The position numbers and the translations under genes were made by a program. DNA of 64,000 bases from Polycladidibacter hongkongensis (GTDB taxonomy: Bacteria > Pseudomonadota > Alphaproteobacteria > Rhizobiales > Stappiaceae). Positions 9,214-18,024 of this stretch are shown piece after piece (within the stretch, counting starts at the first letter, position 1; every line of letters begins with the position of its first letter). The DNA lies in the NCBI RefSeq assembly GCF_001561995.1, contig NZ_LLWC01000003.1, forward strand, positions 1-64,000. The letters are read 5' to 3'. The notes below the pieces were generated by a model that was given only the letters and a program-made list of their open reading frames with translations, did not search any database and had not been told where the DNA came from.

Positions 9214-9490
9214 AAGCCTCCCCTTGATAAGTGGGAATTGGAACTGCGAGACAGAAGCCAATTATCCCTTAGGAGGGTTAGGTTATGACTTTTAGAGTTC
9301 TTCGAATTTGAGGAATCGCAAGTTTTTTGCTGAATCCCCTTGTATAATGCACAATTAACAAAGTTTCTGGTGAATAAAATTAGTAAATGCTAACGATAAA
9401 GCGCAATTAGAAAGAATTTTCCTTTTTTACACGGCCGTCAGTTAGTATTGATCTGGTTGGTGTAAGGTTTAATCATGCGCATAGAAGTTT
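9214..9490. other. nap operon upstream region
   Basis: AT-rich region that should contain the nap promoter. A TATACA element near 9340-9346 on the minus strand is a possible -10 but I found no well-spaced -35 partner and no complete FNR/NnrR box. A strong AGGAGGGTT followed by an eight-codon frame on the plus strand (9284-9310) leads to no gene. Confidence 0.35.
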
Positions 9491-9524
9491 AAATCCGCAG
9501 ATGCCAATTGATTCCTGCGGATTT
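9491..9524 (-). terminator. Hairpin ending the peptide-transport operon
   Basis: A perfect 10-bp stem (AAATCCGCAG with CTGCGGATTT) and a 14-base loop, 17 bases past the stop of the last permease gene. The A/T at the stem base gives a weak U tract on the minus strand. Confidence 0.7.
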
Positions 9525-9541
9525 ATTAGGGCTATCGGAAT

Positions 9542-10408
9542 TTAAAGGCGAGTTCTGCCGAGTGGGTCAAGGTTATCGCGCAACCAATCCCCGAGCATAT
9601 TTAGGCCGAGCACCGTCATCATGATCGCTAAGCCGGGAAACACTGTAACCCACCAAGCGGATTGTGCGTAGTTTCTTCCCTCTGCCAACATGCCGCCCCA
9701 ACTTGCAACACGTGGGTCTACGCCGAGCCCGAGGAATGTAAGACTACTTTCCAGCAGAATATTGTTGGCGACGTTCAGCGTCATCAAAATGATGAGTGGT
9801 CCAAGCGCATTTGGCAAAATATGCCGAAAGATGATCTTGGAGTTAGCCAGCCCATAGCTGCGCGCTGCCTGCACAAACTCTCTTTCTCGCAGAGACAAGA
9901 CAGAGCCACGCACAAGGCGCGCATACTGCACCCACTGCGAAACAATCATCAGAATGATGATGCGATCCAACCCGGGGCCGAAAATGGCAATGATTGTGAT
10001 GGCCAGCAAGATAAACGGCAGCGCCAGCTGAATATCGGCAAAGCGCATCAGCAACGCGTCGGCAAAGCCGCGGTAGTAGCCTGCAAACAAACCAATGACG
10101 GTACCAAGCGTGACAGCACCCAGTGCAGAAAGAATACCGACCGTGAACGATACACGGCCTCCAACAATGATGCGGGTAAGAATATCCCTTCCCAGCGGGT
10201 CTGCACCTAATGGATACTCGGAGGATTGCAAGGGGGGCATAAGACGTGCCAAGAGATTTACGCTTTGTCCGCCATCAGGGAACAAAAGCGGAGATATTAG
10301 TGCGAGCATGCCAATCGTTCCGCAGAGCATCAATCCAGCTACAAACTCAAACTGTCTAAAACTGGAGCGTTTTACCTGACCTTCGATCTGGGAGTGTTCG
10401 TTCGCCAT
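9542..10408 (-). CDS. Oligopeptide ABC transporter permease, DppC/OppC type
   Basis: Second inner-membrane permease of a family 5 peptide transporter. The 288-residue product has an N-terminal helix before the usual soluble loop (LGADPLGRDILTRIIVGGR, a DppC/GsiD hallmark), five further helices, and the EAA loop REREFVQAARSYGLANSKI that contacts the ATPase. It ends with the family motif LNMLGDWLRDNLDP. It starts two bases after the preceding permease stop. Confidence 0.93.
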   Translation of the reverse strand: MANEHSQIEGQVKRSSFRQFEFVAGLMLCGTIGMLALISPLLFPDGGQSVNLLARLMPPLQSSEYPLGADPLGRDILTRIIVGGRVSFTVGILSALGAVTLGTVIGLFAGYYRGFADALLMRFADIQLALPFILLAITIIAIFGPGLDRIIILMIVSQWVQYARLVRGSVLSLREREFVQAARSYGLANSKIIFRHILPNALGPLIILMTLNVANNILLESSLTFLGLGVDPRVASWGGMLAEGRNYAQSAWWVTVFPGLAIMMTVLGLNMLGDWLRDNLDPLGRTRL

Positions 10409-10409
10409 G

Positions 10410-11336
10410 TTATTCCACCCGAATTCGCGGATCGATCAGGCCGTAAACCAGATCCACCACTAAGTTGACAAAAACAATCATCACAGCCAGCAGGGAGATC
10501 GCGGCTTGTAATACTGGATAGTCACGTTGCCCGATGGCCTCGACTGCCAGTGTCCCCATGCCCGGCCAGTTAAATACCAGTTCCACAATAACCAAACCGC
10601 CGATCAAATTGCCAAACTGTAGGCCAAGGAAAGTTACGATGCCGATAGCTGCATTGCGTAGCGCGTGCTTATAGATCACCACCCGTTCGCTCAAACCTTT
10701 CGCTCTGGCGACCATGACGTATTGCGAGGACAAAGTCTCCAGCATCGTCGTGCGCACCAGACGGACATTGGTCGCCGTGAGAATAATGCCGATCGTGACA
10801 GCTGGCATGACGATAGAAGATGCACCGCTAAACCCGCTGGCCGGAAAGAGGGGGATGGTGATCGCAAAAAGGAGCACCAGCATGATACCAAGCCAGAAAT
10901 TCGGGAAGGACAGGCCCAGCAGCGAAACAACGCGGATGATCTGATCGGCTATCCCCCCTTTGTGAACCGCAGCATGGATGCCTAAGGGAATAGAAATTGC
11001 AATGGATACAAGCATCGAGCTTAAGGCGAGGACTAAGGTAGAAGGCAGGGCAATGGCAATGAGATCGCCAACGGCGCCGCGGAAAAAACTCTGCCCCAAA
11101 TCCAGCGTAAGTAGGCCGCGGATAAACTCGTAGTACTGCACAAGAAATGGCTTGTTGAGACCAAGGCTCTCACGGATCCGTTCAAGGTCAGCCTCGGTAA
11201 CGCTGGCGGCTTCTTCGGCCAAAATGCTAGCGGGATCACCCGTCAGGCGAATTAGAAACGCCACAAACAAAGTGACGATAAACAGGACGAACAGTGCTTG
11301 CACCACGCGCCTGATAAAGAAAGCCGCGATAGACAT
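10410..11336 (-). CDS. Oligopeptide ABC transporter permease, DppB/OppB type
   Basis: First inner-membrane permease of the peptide transporter. The product (308 residues from ATG 11336) has six helices, the DppB-type N-terminus IRRVVQALFVLFIVTL, the motif DLGQSF, and the EAA loop LSSQYVMVARAKGLSERVV. The open frame extends back to 11390, but ATG 11336 has GGAG five bases upstream and starts right at the usual family N-terminus. Confidence 0.92.
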   Translation of the reverse strand: MSIAAFFIRRVVQALFVLFIVTLFVAFLIRLTGDPASILAEEAASVTEADLERIRESLGLNKPFLVQYYEFIRGLLTLDLGQSFFRGAVGDLIAIALPSTLVLALSSMLVSIAISIPLGIHAAVHKGGIADQIIRVVSLLGLSFPNFWLGIMLVLLFAITIPLFPASGFSGASSIVMPAVTIGIILTATNVRLVRTTMLETLSSQYVMVARAKGLSERVVIYKHALRNAAIGIVTFLGLQFGNLIGGLVIVELVFNWPGMGTLAVEAIGQRDYPVLQAAISLLAVMIVFVNLVVDLVYGLIDPRIRVE

Positions 11337-11401
11337 ATACGCTCCAAACTCGGCAGAATTCGACAAACCGAAATCATGTTCCGGTTGCAACAGGTTAAAG
11401 A

Positions 11402-11446
11402 GGGGTGCGCCCTAAGAGGTAAGAAATAGGGGTCAGGGCGCACCCC
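11402..11446 (-). other. Intercistronic hairpin between binding protein and permeases
   Basis: A perfect 12-bp stem (GGGGTGCGCCCT with AGGGCGCACCCC) with a 21-base loop, eight bases after the binding-protein stop. There is no T run on the minus strand, so it is better read as an mRNA-stabilising or partial-attenuation structure that keeps the binding protein more abundant than the permeases, a common arrangement in ABC operons. Confidence 0.65.
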
Positions 11447-11453
11447 AACGCTT

Positions 11454-13010
11454 TTACCGTTTGACAGAAACGTTCATGAAGCGCAGACGATCATCCGGCG
11501 CGGCCACAAACCCTTCTACGTGCTTGCCAACGGCATAAAGCGCAGCAATGTTGAACAGGGGCACTTCAAAGGCCTGTTCATGTGCGTATTTGGCTACAGC
11601 CTGCAACCCTTCGCGGCGTTTTTCTGTGTCATACGTCTGGCGCTGTGCTTCCAGCAAAGCATCCAGCTTTTCATCCTTGATGTAAGGGTTAAAACGCTCA
11701 CCTGTGTGGTACAAAAGATAGGCCGTGTTATCGAAATCAAACGTCCAGCCGCCCCAGCCGAAGGCAAACATTTCTCCGGTGTTACCTTTGTAAATGATTT
11801 CCGAGCTGTAGATGCTGGCTTCATGTGGCCGCAGCTTGAGGTTGAGGCCTACTGCTTGCAGATAACTGGCAACTACGGTGCCGACTTCGCGGTCCAGATC
11901 ACGATTGGAGCGGTAGTCCAGCGCAATTTCGGTGCCCGGTTTAATACCGGCCTCTTTCAGCAACTGCCGCGCTTTTTCTGGATTGTACTCGTAGGTTTCC
12001 AGATCCGGATTGAAACCAAACGACTTAGATCCTTGCGCACTGTTAATGGGTGTACCATAGCCAGACAGCAGCGCTTGCACGATCATCTTCTTGTCGATGG
12101 CCATATTAATGGCTTTACGAACGCGAATATCCTTGGTGATGAACTTTGCCGGGTTCAAACGGAAAATGTTTACCCGAGGGCCGTCGACGGCGTGCAGCTC
12201 CACATTGTCATTTTGCTTGAGAGCATCAATGGACGTTGTTGGGATATTCAAGGATATATCGATGCCGCCGGACATAATCTCGGCCATGCGCGTGGAAGGT
12301 TCTGCAATAAAGCGAACCTGCACGCCTTCCATTTTGGCAGTGCCATTCCAGTAGTCGTCAAAGCGTTCGAGCTTTAGGTCAACACCCGGCGTATAGCTCG
12401 CAACTTTAAACGGACCGGTGCCGACGGGCTTTTTATCAAACGCTTCCGGTCCCACTTCGGCCATGTATTTTGGCGGTACAATCATAGCGCCGTAGCCGGA
12501 GAGCTTGGTTATGATGACCGGATCGGGTTTGGCCATATGAAAATCAACGGTATGTGCATCAATTACCTCAACAGAGCCAATCGAGGTGTAGTTTGCCCGT
12601 TGTGGTCCGGCCTTACCTTCTTCTCCCAGCAAGCGATCAAAGGTGAATTTTACAGCGTCGGCATTGAATGGTTCGCCATTATGGAATTTGACACCTTTGC
12701 GCAAGGAAAAGCGAATGCGCTTGCCTTCCTCAAGAAACTCCCAGGAGGTTGCAAGGCCGGGAGACAGTTTGATCTGCTCATCGCGTGTCACAAGCCCATC
12801 AAAAATATTGCTGCCGAATGAGCCCCAAGATAGGGTAAAAGTGTCAATAGGGTCGAGGTTTTGTGGGTCGCGGCCTTGCGCAACCTTCAAGACATCTGCT
12901 TGGGCGAGGCTGGTCATCGGCAAGGCAGTTGCCAGAGCTAGCCCGGAAACCACAGCCGCCTTGAAAGCGATCTGGTGGGCTGTCTTTAGTGAATGCAATT
13001 CAAATTTCAT
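11454..13010 (-). CDS. Peptide-binding periplasmic protein, SBP_bac_5 family
   Basis: Family 5 extracellular solute-binding protein (DppA, GsiB, NikA relatives), 518 residues. It has a long Sec signal peptide ending around SLAQADVLKV, the family start KVAQGRDPQNLDPIDTF, the segment RFSLRKGVKFHNGEPFNADAVKFTFDR (family signature), and a C-terminal lobe ending LRFMNVSVKR. GGGGGA lies five bases before the ATG. The neighbouring pyroglutamyl peptidase suggests that the ligand is a pyroglutamyl- or glutamyl-containing peptide, but the pocket cannot be read from sequence. Confidence 0.93.
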   Translation of the reverse strand: MKFELHSLKTAHQIAFKAAVVSGLALATALPMTSLAQADVLKVAQGRDPQNLDPIDTFTLSWGSFGSNIFDGLVTRDEQIKLSPGLATSWEFLEEGKRIRFSLRKGVKFHNGEPFNADAVKFTFDRLLGEEGKAGPQRANYTSIGSVEVIDAHTVDFHMAKPDPVIITKLSGYGAMIVPPKYMAEVGPEAFDKKPVGTGPFKVASYTPGVDLKLERFDDYWNGTAKMEGVQVRFIAEPSTRMAEIMSGGIDISLNIPTTSIDALKQNDNVELHAVDGPRVNIFRLNPAKFITKDIRVRKAINMAIDKKMIVQALLSGYGTPINSAQGSKSFGFNPDLETYEYNPEKARQLLKEAGIKPGTEIALDYRSNRDLDREVGTVVASYLQAVGLNLKLRPHEASIYSSEIIYKGNTGEMFAFGWGGWTFDFDNTAYLLYHTGERFNPYIKDEKLDALLEAQRQTYDTEKRREGLQAVAKYAHEQAFEVPLFNIAALYAVGKHVEGFVAAPDDRLRFMNVSVKR

Positions 13011-13028
13011 CAGTTCCCCCTGAACTAA

Positions 13029-14933
13029 TTAGCTAGGAATGAAATCACTTTGCGAAACAAAGTGGCCTGGTGCGATTTGCTCCAGCTTATTAATTGCTGG
13101 TTCGTTCCCAACAGCACGCATTGGGCTTGGTATTTCGCCTTCCAATGGCGGTTTAAACCGCCCAGGCCCGCGCGATGGATCCATATGAGGCACCGCATCT
13201 AGAAGGCGTTTGGTGTAATCGTGCTGAGGATTTTCAAATACTTGCTGTCGGCTGCCGATTTCGACAAGCTGACCAAGATACATAACGGCAACGCGGTGAG
13301 CGACGCGCTCTACCACGGCCATATCGTGGGTGATAAACAAATAGGAAAGCGCGCGTTCTTGCTGCAGCTGCATCATCAGGTTCAGCACTTGTGCCTGCAC
13401 GGACACATCCAGAGCGGAGACGGACTCATCGGCGATAATGACCTTTGGATCGCAGATAAGTGCTCGGGCAATGCAAATTCGCTGCCTTTGCCCGCCAGAG
13501 AATTCATGCGGGTAGCGTTGTGCATGCTCGGGCTGTAAGCCAACCTTTTCAAGCAATGCGCCGACCATGTTCTCCGCTTCAACCTTGCTTGTTGCAATAC
13601 CATGCGTGAGAGCTGGCTCCATGATGCTCTGGCCCACCGTCAAGCGCGGGTTCAAGGATCCGTATGGGTCCTGAAAGATGTATTGGATCTCGCGCCGAAA
13701 CCGTTGGCGGGCAAGTTTGGGTAGCTTGAAAATGCTTTGCCCATCGAAATGGACCTCGCCAGATGTTGGCTCGATCAACTGCTGAATGGTCTTACCTACG
13801 GTCGACTTGCCCGAGCCGGATTCTCCAACCAACGCAAGGGTCTCTCCCGGGTATAGCTGCAAGGATACTTGCTCGGCTGCATGGACACGATGAGTGATGC
13901 GGCTGAATAGTCCTTTGCGAATGTCAAAACGCTTAGTTAGGCCTTTCGTCTCCAATAGTGGGGCTTTGGTGTTGTGGTCAGCCTGCGGGCCAGATGATGG
14001 GTTCGTCGTGCCTTCGCTCAGGCCGGGCACCATGAAGAATTTCGGCTTGCTTTGGCCTTTCATACTGCCGATTTGCGGCACCGCGGCCAGCAGCGCCTGC
14101 GTATACTCTTGCTCTGGATTTAGCAGAACTTTTTCAACGCTGCCCTGCTCTACCATTCGACCTGACTTCATTACCAGCACATCATCAGCCATTTCCGATA
14201 CCACGCTCATATCGTGGCTGATGAAAATGACAGCTGTGCCAAGCTCCGCCTGCAGTTCGCGGATAATATGGAGAATTTGCGCTTGAATGGTGACATCCAA
14301 CGCGGTGGTTGGCTCGTCGGCAATTAGAATTTTCGGCTGACAAGACAAAGCCATAGCGATCATCGCCCGTTGGCGCATACCGCCTGATAGCTGGTGCGGG
14401 TAGGCGTCCAAAAGCCGCAGGGCATCAGGCAAGCGAACGAGGTCAAGATAGTCTTTAGTGAGGCGACGGGCCTCGGCGGCGGACACTCCCCGGTGCAACA
14501 TAAGCGTTTCACTTATTTGCGTGCCAATGGTGTAAACGGGATTGAGTGATGTCATCGGCTCTTGAAAAATCATCGATATTTCATCGCCGCGGATCTTTCG
14601 AAGTTCTTTTTCGCTGAGCGAGTTTAAATCAACTTCGCGGCCCAACACCCGGCTGTTGAAGAGGGCCGAGCCGTTTAGAACACTGCCACCTAAGTGATGG
14701 ACAAGCCCAAGCAGTGCTAAGGATGTGATCGACTTGCCAGAACCAGACTCCCCAACAATGGCCAGTGTCTTATTCATAGCAAGGTCGAAGGACAAATCTT
14801 CTACAGCCCGCACCGATTTGCCATTTTGACCGAATCCAACGCTGAGATTTCGCAGAGAGAGGATCGCAGAGGCGGGCTTGCTCGCCGTTACGGTGTTAGT
14901 GGAGGTGAGGGGAGTTGTCAGTTCTTGCACCAA
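13029..14933 (-). CDS. Fused dual ATPase of the peptide transporter (GsiA-like, DppD-DppF fusion)
   Basis: A 634-residue protein with two complete ABC ATPase domains, equivalent to DppD and DppF joined as in GsiA. Domain 1 (about 25-280) has Walker A GESGSGKS, signature LSGGMRQR and Walker B ILIADEPTTALD. Domain 2 (about 330-590) has GESGSGKST, FSGGQRQR and VIIADESVSALD, where the usual DEP is DES. The C-terminal extension after domain 2 holds the oligopeptide-ATPase tail (VPHMDPSRGPGRF). It starts three bases after the peptidase stop. Confidence 0.93.
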   Translation of the reverse strand: MVQELTTPLTSTNTVTASKPASAILSLRNLSVGFGQNGKSVRAVEDLSFDLAMNKTLAIVGESGSGKSITSLALLGLVHHLGGSVLNGSALFNSRVLGREVDLNSLSEKELRKIRGDEISMIFQEPMTSLNPVYTIGTQISETLMLHRGVSAAEARRLTKDYLDLVRLPDALRLLDAYPHQLSGGMRQRAMIAMALSCQPKILIADEPTTALDVTIQAQILHIIRELQAELGTAVIFISHDMSVVSEMADDVLVMKSGRMVEQGSVEKVLLNPEQEYTQALLAAVPQIGSMKGQSKPKFFMVPGLSEGTTNPSSGPQADHNTKAPLLETKGLTKRFDIRKGLFSRITHRVHAAEQVSLQLYPGETLALVGESGSGKSTVGKTIQQLIEPTSGEVHFDGQSIFKLPKLARQRFRREIQYIFQDPYGSLNPRLTVGQSIMEPALTHGIATSKVEAENMVGALLEKVGLQPEHAQRYPHEFSGGQRQRICIARALICDPKVIIADESVSALDVSVQAQVLNLMMQLQQERALSYLFITHDMAVVERVAHRVAVMYLGQLVEIGSRQQVFENPQHDYTKRLLDAVPHMDPSRGPGRFKPPLEGEIPSPMRAVGNEPAINKLEQIAPGHFVSQSDFIPS

Positions 14934-14936
14934 ACC

Positions 14937-15617
14937 CTAACCTCCGCACTGCTTGGTCGAGCGCTCACGGACACTTTGCGCAACGCAACCGATGGTTATC
15001 TCCAGCGCCTTAGTCGACATTTCAAGGCTCATGGAGCTGCTGTTGCGCCCTTCTTTGCTGCCATTTGCAACATTTTCCGGGCTCTGCGGTATATGAATAA
15101 AGCCGCTGAGAATAGGCAGTGCGCGTTCGCTAATCAGGTGACGTAGCGTGTATGTCATCTGGTTGCAAAGATGTGTCCCGGCGTAGAACGAAAGTTCGGC
15201 TGGGATCCCAGCTTTTTTAATTTGTGAGACGATTTGTGTGTGCGGCAAGTCTGAATTGTAAGCGACCGGGCCGTCTTCGACGATGTTCTCAAGCTGGGCA
15301 TTGATGCCGTCAATATCTGGAACATGGAAGTGACGCCAGTTTAGGCCAACCATTTCACTGCGTACGACATGAGAAGATACGGCGACGCCAATGCCGATCC
15401 AGGCATCTGGCTTGTATTTATCAAGGGCCTCCAGGACAAACTGGCTTAATTTCGAAGTTGAAACTGGAACCTCAAGCGCGACCAGCTCAAACTCGACGTA
15501 ATCTCGGCTTTTTAGATTATCCACGACCGCTGCGGCTGGGTTCTTGGCTGCCATCGCCCAGCTAGAGTAACCAGCCACGAGGATCCTTGGTTTCTTTGGT
15601 CCAAGTTGTGCGCTCAC
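14937..15617 (-). CDS. Pyroglutamyl peptidase, family C15
   Basis: Cysteine peptidase that removes N-terminal pyroglutamate from peptides in the cytoplasm. With the GTG start at 15617 the protein is 226 residues, near the family norm; this start has AGGAG eight bases upstream, whereas the ATG at 15665 has none. The catalytic triad is present: Glu88 in RSEMVGLNW, Cys151 in AGTHLCNQM and His175 in GFIHIP, each in the expected local motif. It is the first gene of the peptide ABC operon, which implies that imported pyroglutamyl peptides are processed at once. Confidence 0.85.
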   Translation of the reverse strand: MSAQLGPKKPRILVAGYSSWAMAAKNPAAAVVDNLKSRDYVEFELVALEVPVSTSKLSQFVLEALDKYKPDAWIGIGVAVSSHVVRSEMVGLNWRHFHVPDIDGINAQLENIVEDGPVAYNSDLPHTQIVSQIKKAGIPAELSFYAGTHLCNQMTYTLRHLISERALPILSGFIHIPQSPENVANGSKEGRNSSSMSLEMSTKALEITIGCVAQSVRERSTKQCGG

Positions 15618-15735
15618 GATCTTCTCTCCTAAGTAGTTAGCTGTAGATTGAGCTGGAAATCTCATAATATCAAATAGTAATAATATATAGTGTATGTGAA
15701 AATGTTATTCATCTAATGATTGTGGAGATGAGAAC

Positions 15736-16641
15736 ATGCAGCATAGGCAGGTCGAGGCATTTCGCTATGTGATGGTAGCTGGAACGACAAAAGGCGCCGC
15801 TGAGATCATGCATATCTCGCAACCAGCAATCAGCCGTTTGATTGCAGATCTTGAGATTTCTCTGGGGTTTAAGCTCTTTGATCGAACGGGAGGGCGTCTT
15901 GCCCCAACGAGCAATGCGCTGCGTTTTTTGGAGGCAGTAGATCAGTATTATACCGGCATGGACCGGCTCTCAAACGTGGCGCAGCAAATCCGCAGAGAAC
16001 GTCCTGCAGATCTAAAGGTTGCTTCCACACCTGCACTATCGACCTATTTTTTTCCGCAGGTGATTAGCAAATTTCGCGAGCGTTATGAAGATGTTGAGTT
16101 GGTAGTGGAGAATATGTCTTCTGCGGAAATCGTTAACCGCCTGCAGTTAAACCTCACTCAAATGGGCGTAACGCTTGCCTTTCCAGAGATGGCGGGAATC
16201 CAGCAGGTGCCTATTGCCAGAGCTTCTCATGTTTGTGCAATGCACCAATCACATCCACTGGCCCGCAAGGACTGCATAACTCCACAAGATCTACAGGGAG
16301 AGAATGTGCTCAAAATCCTGCCTTCGGGCCTTGCCAGCTGGAAGAGGGTAGAACAGGCTCTGGCCTTTTCAGGCGTTGAGTACAGCCAGTCAATTGGAAT
16401 TCAGAACTCGCATACGGGCTACAGCCTTATCGCGCATAATTTGGCGGTTGCGCTGATTGAGCCCTTCGCCGCCTCTGTCTGGCGTTGCAATGGCGTTGTG
16501 ATCCGTAAATTTCTGCCTGATGTCAGTTATTCCTATGTGGTCGCCTACTCAAAACTAAAGGATATGCCGCCGGAACTACAAGAGTTCTTGCGTTTAACAC
16601 AGCTGCACTTCATGGGGAGCGAATATGGTGTAGTGACCTAG
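15736..16641 (+). CDS. LysR-family regulator of the peptide operon
   Basis: LysR-type transcription factor of 301 residues: N-terminal winged helix-turn-helix (residues 3-62, AAEIMHISQPAISRLIADLE as recognition region) and a C-terminal periplasmic-binding-like effector domain. It is divergent from the peptidase gene with 118 bases between them, the standard arrangement for LysR control of the neighbouring operon. A GGAG sits eight bases before the ATG. The inducer is unknown; a pyroglutamyl peptide or 5-oxoproline would be the natural guess. Confidence 0.92.
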   Translation: MQHRQVEAFRYVMVAGTTKGAAEIMHISQPAISRLIADLEISLGFKLFDRTGGRLAPTSNALRFLEAVDQYYTGMDRLSNVAQQIRRERPADLKVASTPALSTYFFPQVISKFRERYEDVELVVENMSSAEIVNRLQLNLTQMGVTLAFPEMAGIQQVPIARASHVCAMHQSHPLARKDCITPQDLQGENVLKILPSGLASWKRVEQALAFSGVEYSQSIGIQNSHTGYSLIAHNLAVALIEPFAASVWRCNGVVIRKFLPDVSYSYVVAYSKLKDMPPELQEFLRLTQLHFMGSEYGVVT

Positions 16642-17213
16642 GATGCGCTTGCCGCCTCTGGGGAGCTCTGCATCGCTACCTGTAGCCTTGGTACGAGACT
16701 ACGAATATCGCGGTTTAGTTCCGACAGTTCGTTAATCGCCCGCGCCATTTTTTGGATGCGGGCATCATCCATTGGTTTGGTTTCCCCTAGTGTGAGCACT
16801 CCCGCTTTTTTCTGAATGCGCATGGAGTATGTATGGGTGATTTCTCCTGTTTGGTCTTGCTGAAAAAAAGAATGATTAAACTCATTACGCAGTCGTGTCA
16901 GGCGATTGAATACGCGTATGATACGGCGCAGTTCCGCTGCGATTTCCTTTTTTTGCAAGTGCGCATTCGCCAAGCGTTCTACAAGATCTATGCGGGCGCG
17001 AGTGGTGTTGAGACTAGCGAAAACGAGCGTGGCTGTGATTTCGTCACTTTGCATGAGGTGCTGCATCACATAGATGAACATGCTTTCGTTGTTTGACCAG
17101 CTATAGCTGATATGGCCCATAAGGCCAAAGATTAGATTGCGCCGGCCTGCCAAGTCAGGTGCAGCGCGGTCCAATTCTTCAAAGTCTGCGCCATGTCGAT
17201 GGTCTACCTGCAT
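16638..17213 (-). CDS. Hypothetical HEPN-like helical protein
   Basis: A 191-residue, mainly helical protein that I do not recognise as a named family. It contains RNEFNH (Arg109 to His114), the RX4H arrangement typical of HEPN-domain proteins, within a helical hairpin context (long helices about residues 55-108 and 145-180). HEPN proteins are often RNases or nucleotidyltransferase partners, but many have other roles. AAGGA precedes the ATG. Its stop codon overlaps the stop of the convergent LysR gene. No toxin or antitoxin partner is adjacent. Confidence 0.6.
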   Translation of the reverse strand: MQVDHRHGADFEELDRAAPDLAGRRNLIFGLMGHISYSWSNNESMFIYVMQHLMQSDEITATLVFASLNTTRARIDLVERLANAHLQKKEIAAELRRIIRVFNRLTRLRNEFNHSFFQQDQTGEITHTYSMRIQKKAGVLTLGETKPMDDARIQKMARAINELSELNRDIRSLVPRLQVAMQSSPEAASAS

Positions 17214-18024
17214 CCCAGTCCTTCTGCATAATCAAGCATGGTACCCTCGCAATTTAGTCTAGAGGAATGTGACAGGCGCTTCCAAGCCACCAATACGTGG
17301 GGGACAACCTCCCCCGAATGGGTGATTTGTCTCAAAACGGTACATCCATTAGTTCTCACTGGTTGAAGCAACACTCTAAAAAAATAGGGATTCTGCATAG
17401 TGATTGTGCATAGCAGTTGGTCAATCCCCATATTTCAAGGAGTATCGAACCAAAGAGCATCAGCAAAAAGCAAGGGGTTTATTTTGAGGTCCTCGAAAAG
17501 CATGTTTTCAATAACTTAGTTCTTGCCAAGCTAAAGGTAAATGTCACAGAAAACAAAACGGCATCTTGGTCATTTCGAAATTATTTTTCATTGTGGTGCG
17601 TAAAAACGATAGTTACTAAGGAAAAGTTTAATTTTACCGCATATCCGTTGGATAAAAATCTATAGAATTACTGTGTATTATTTACAGCTATTAATTTGCA
17701 GAGTTGTTCCTCGTTTAATTAATCCGTCAAGTGTCGCCGTGGCTGCGGTAACCTCTTGTTCATCGTAGCCAACTTTTGGCTGAATATTTTGGATTAGGAT
17801 AACACGCTCGACTTTTTAGAGTAGTTCGGTTGTACGTCATCAAATGCATCGCAATATCTCGCAGGATCTGTTCTGCGTTAACGATGCTGCTGTGTCTTAT
17901 ATCTGAAACCATCCTATCCCGAATTCTTGGCCAGATTTAACACCCGCCTGCTGGCGGGGATGTTGCTGCTGGGTGGCCTACGTAAGTGATAGGGACCCAC
18001 AGCGAACTCTTGAGGAGTTTTTGC
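17214..18024. other. Long AT-rich upstream region of the repeat-protein operon
   Basis: About 810 bases with no supportable gene; the 82-codon frame at 17417-17665 has no recognisable features. A small hairpin (CCCGCC-tgct-GGCGGG, 17943-17958) lies 66 bases before the start of the giant gene, in what is probably its 5' leader. Such a long upstream region suggests complex regulation of the surface-protein operon. Confidence 0.45.

Noticed and set aside
9284..9310. Eight-codon frame with strong AGGAGGG as a leader peptide
   Set aside because: It is on the plus strand, while the genes on both sides are minus, so it leads to nothing.
17417..17665. 82-codon frame upstream of the giant gene
   Set aside because: No SD, AT-driven composition and no family features.
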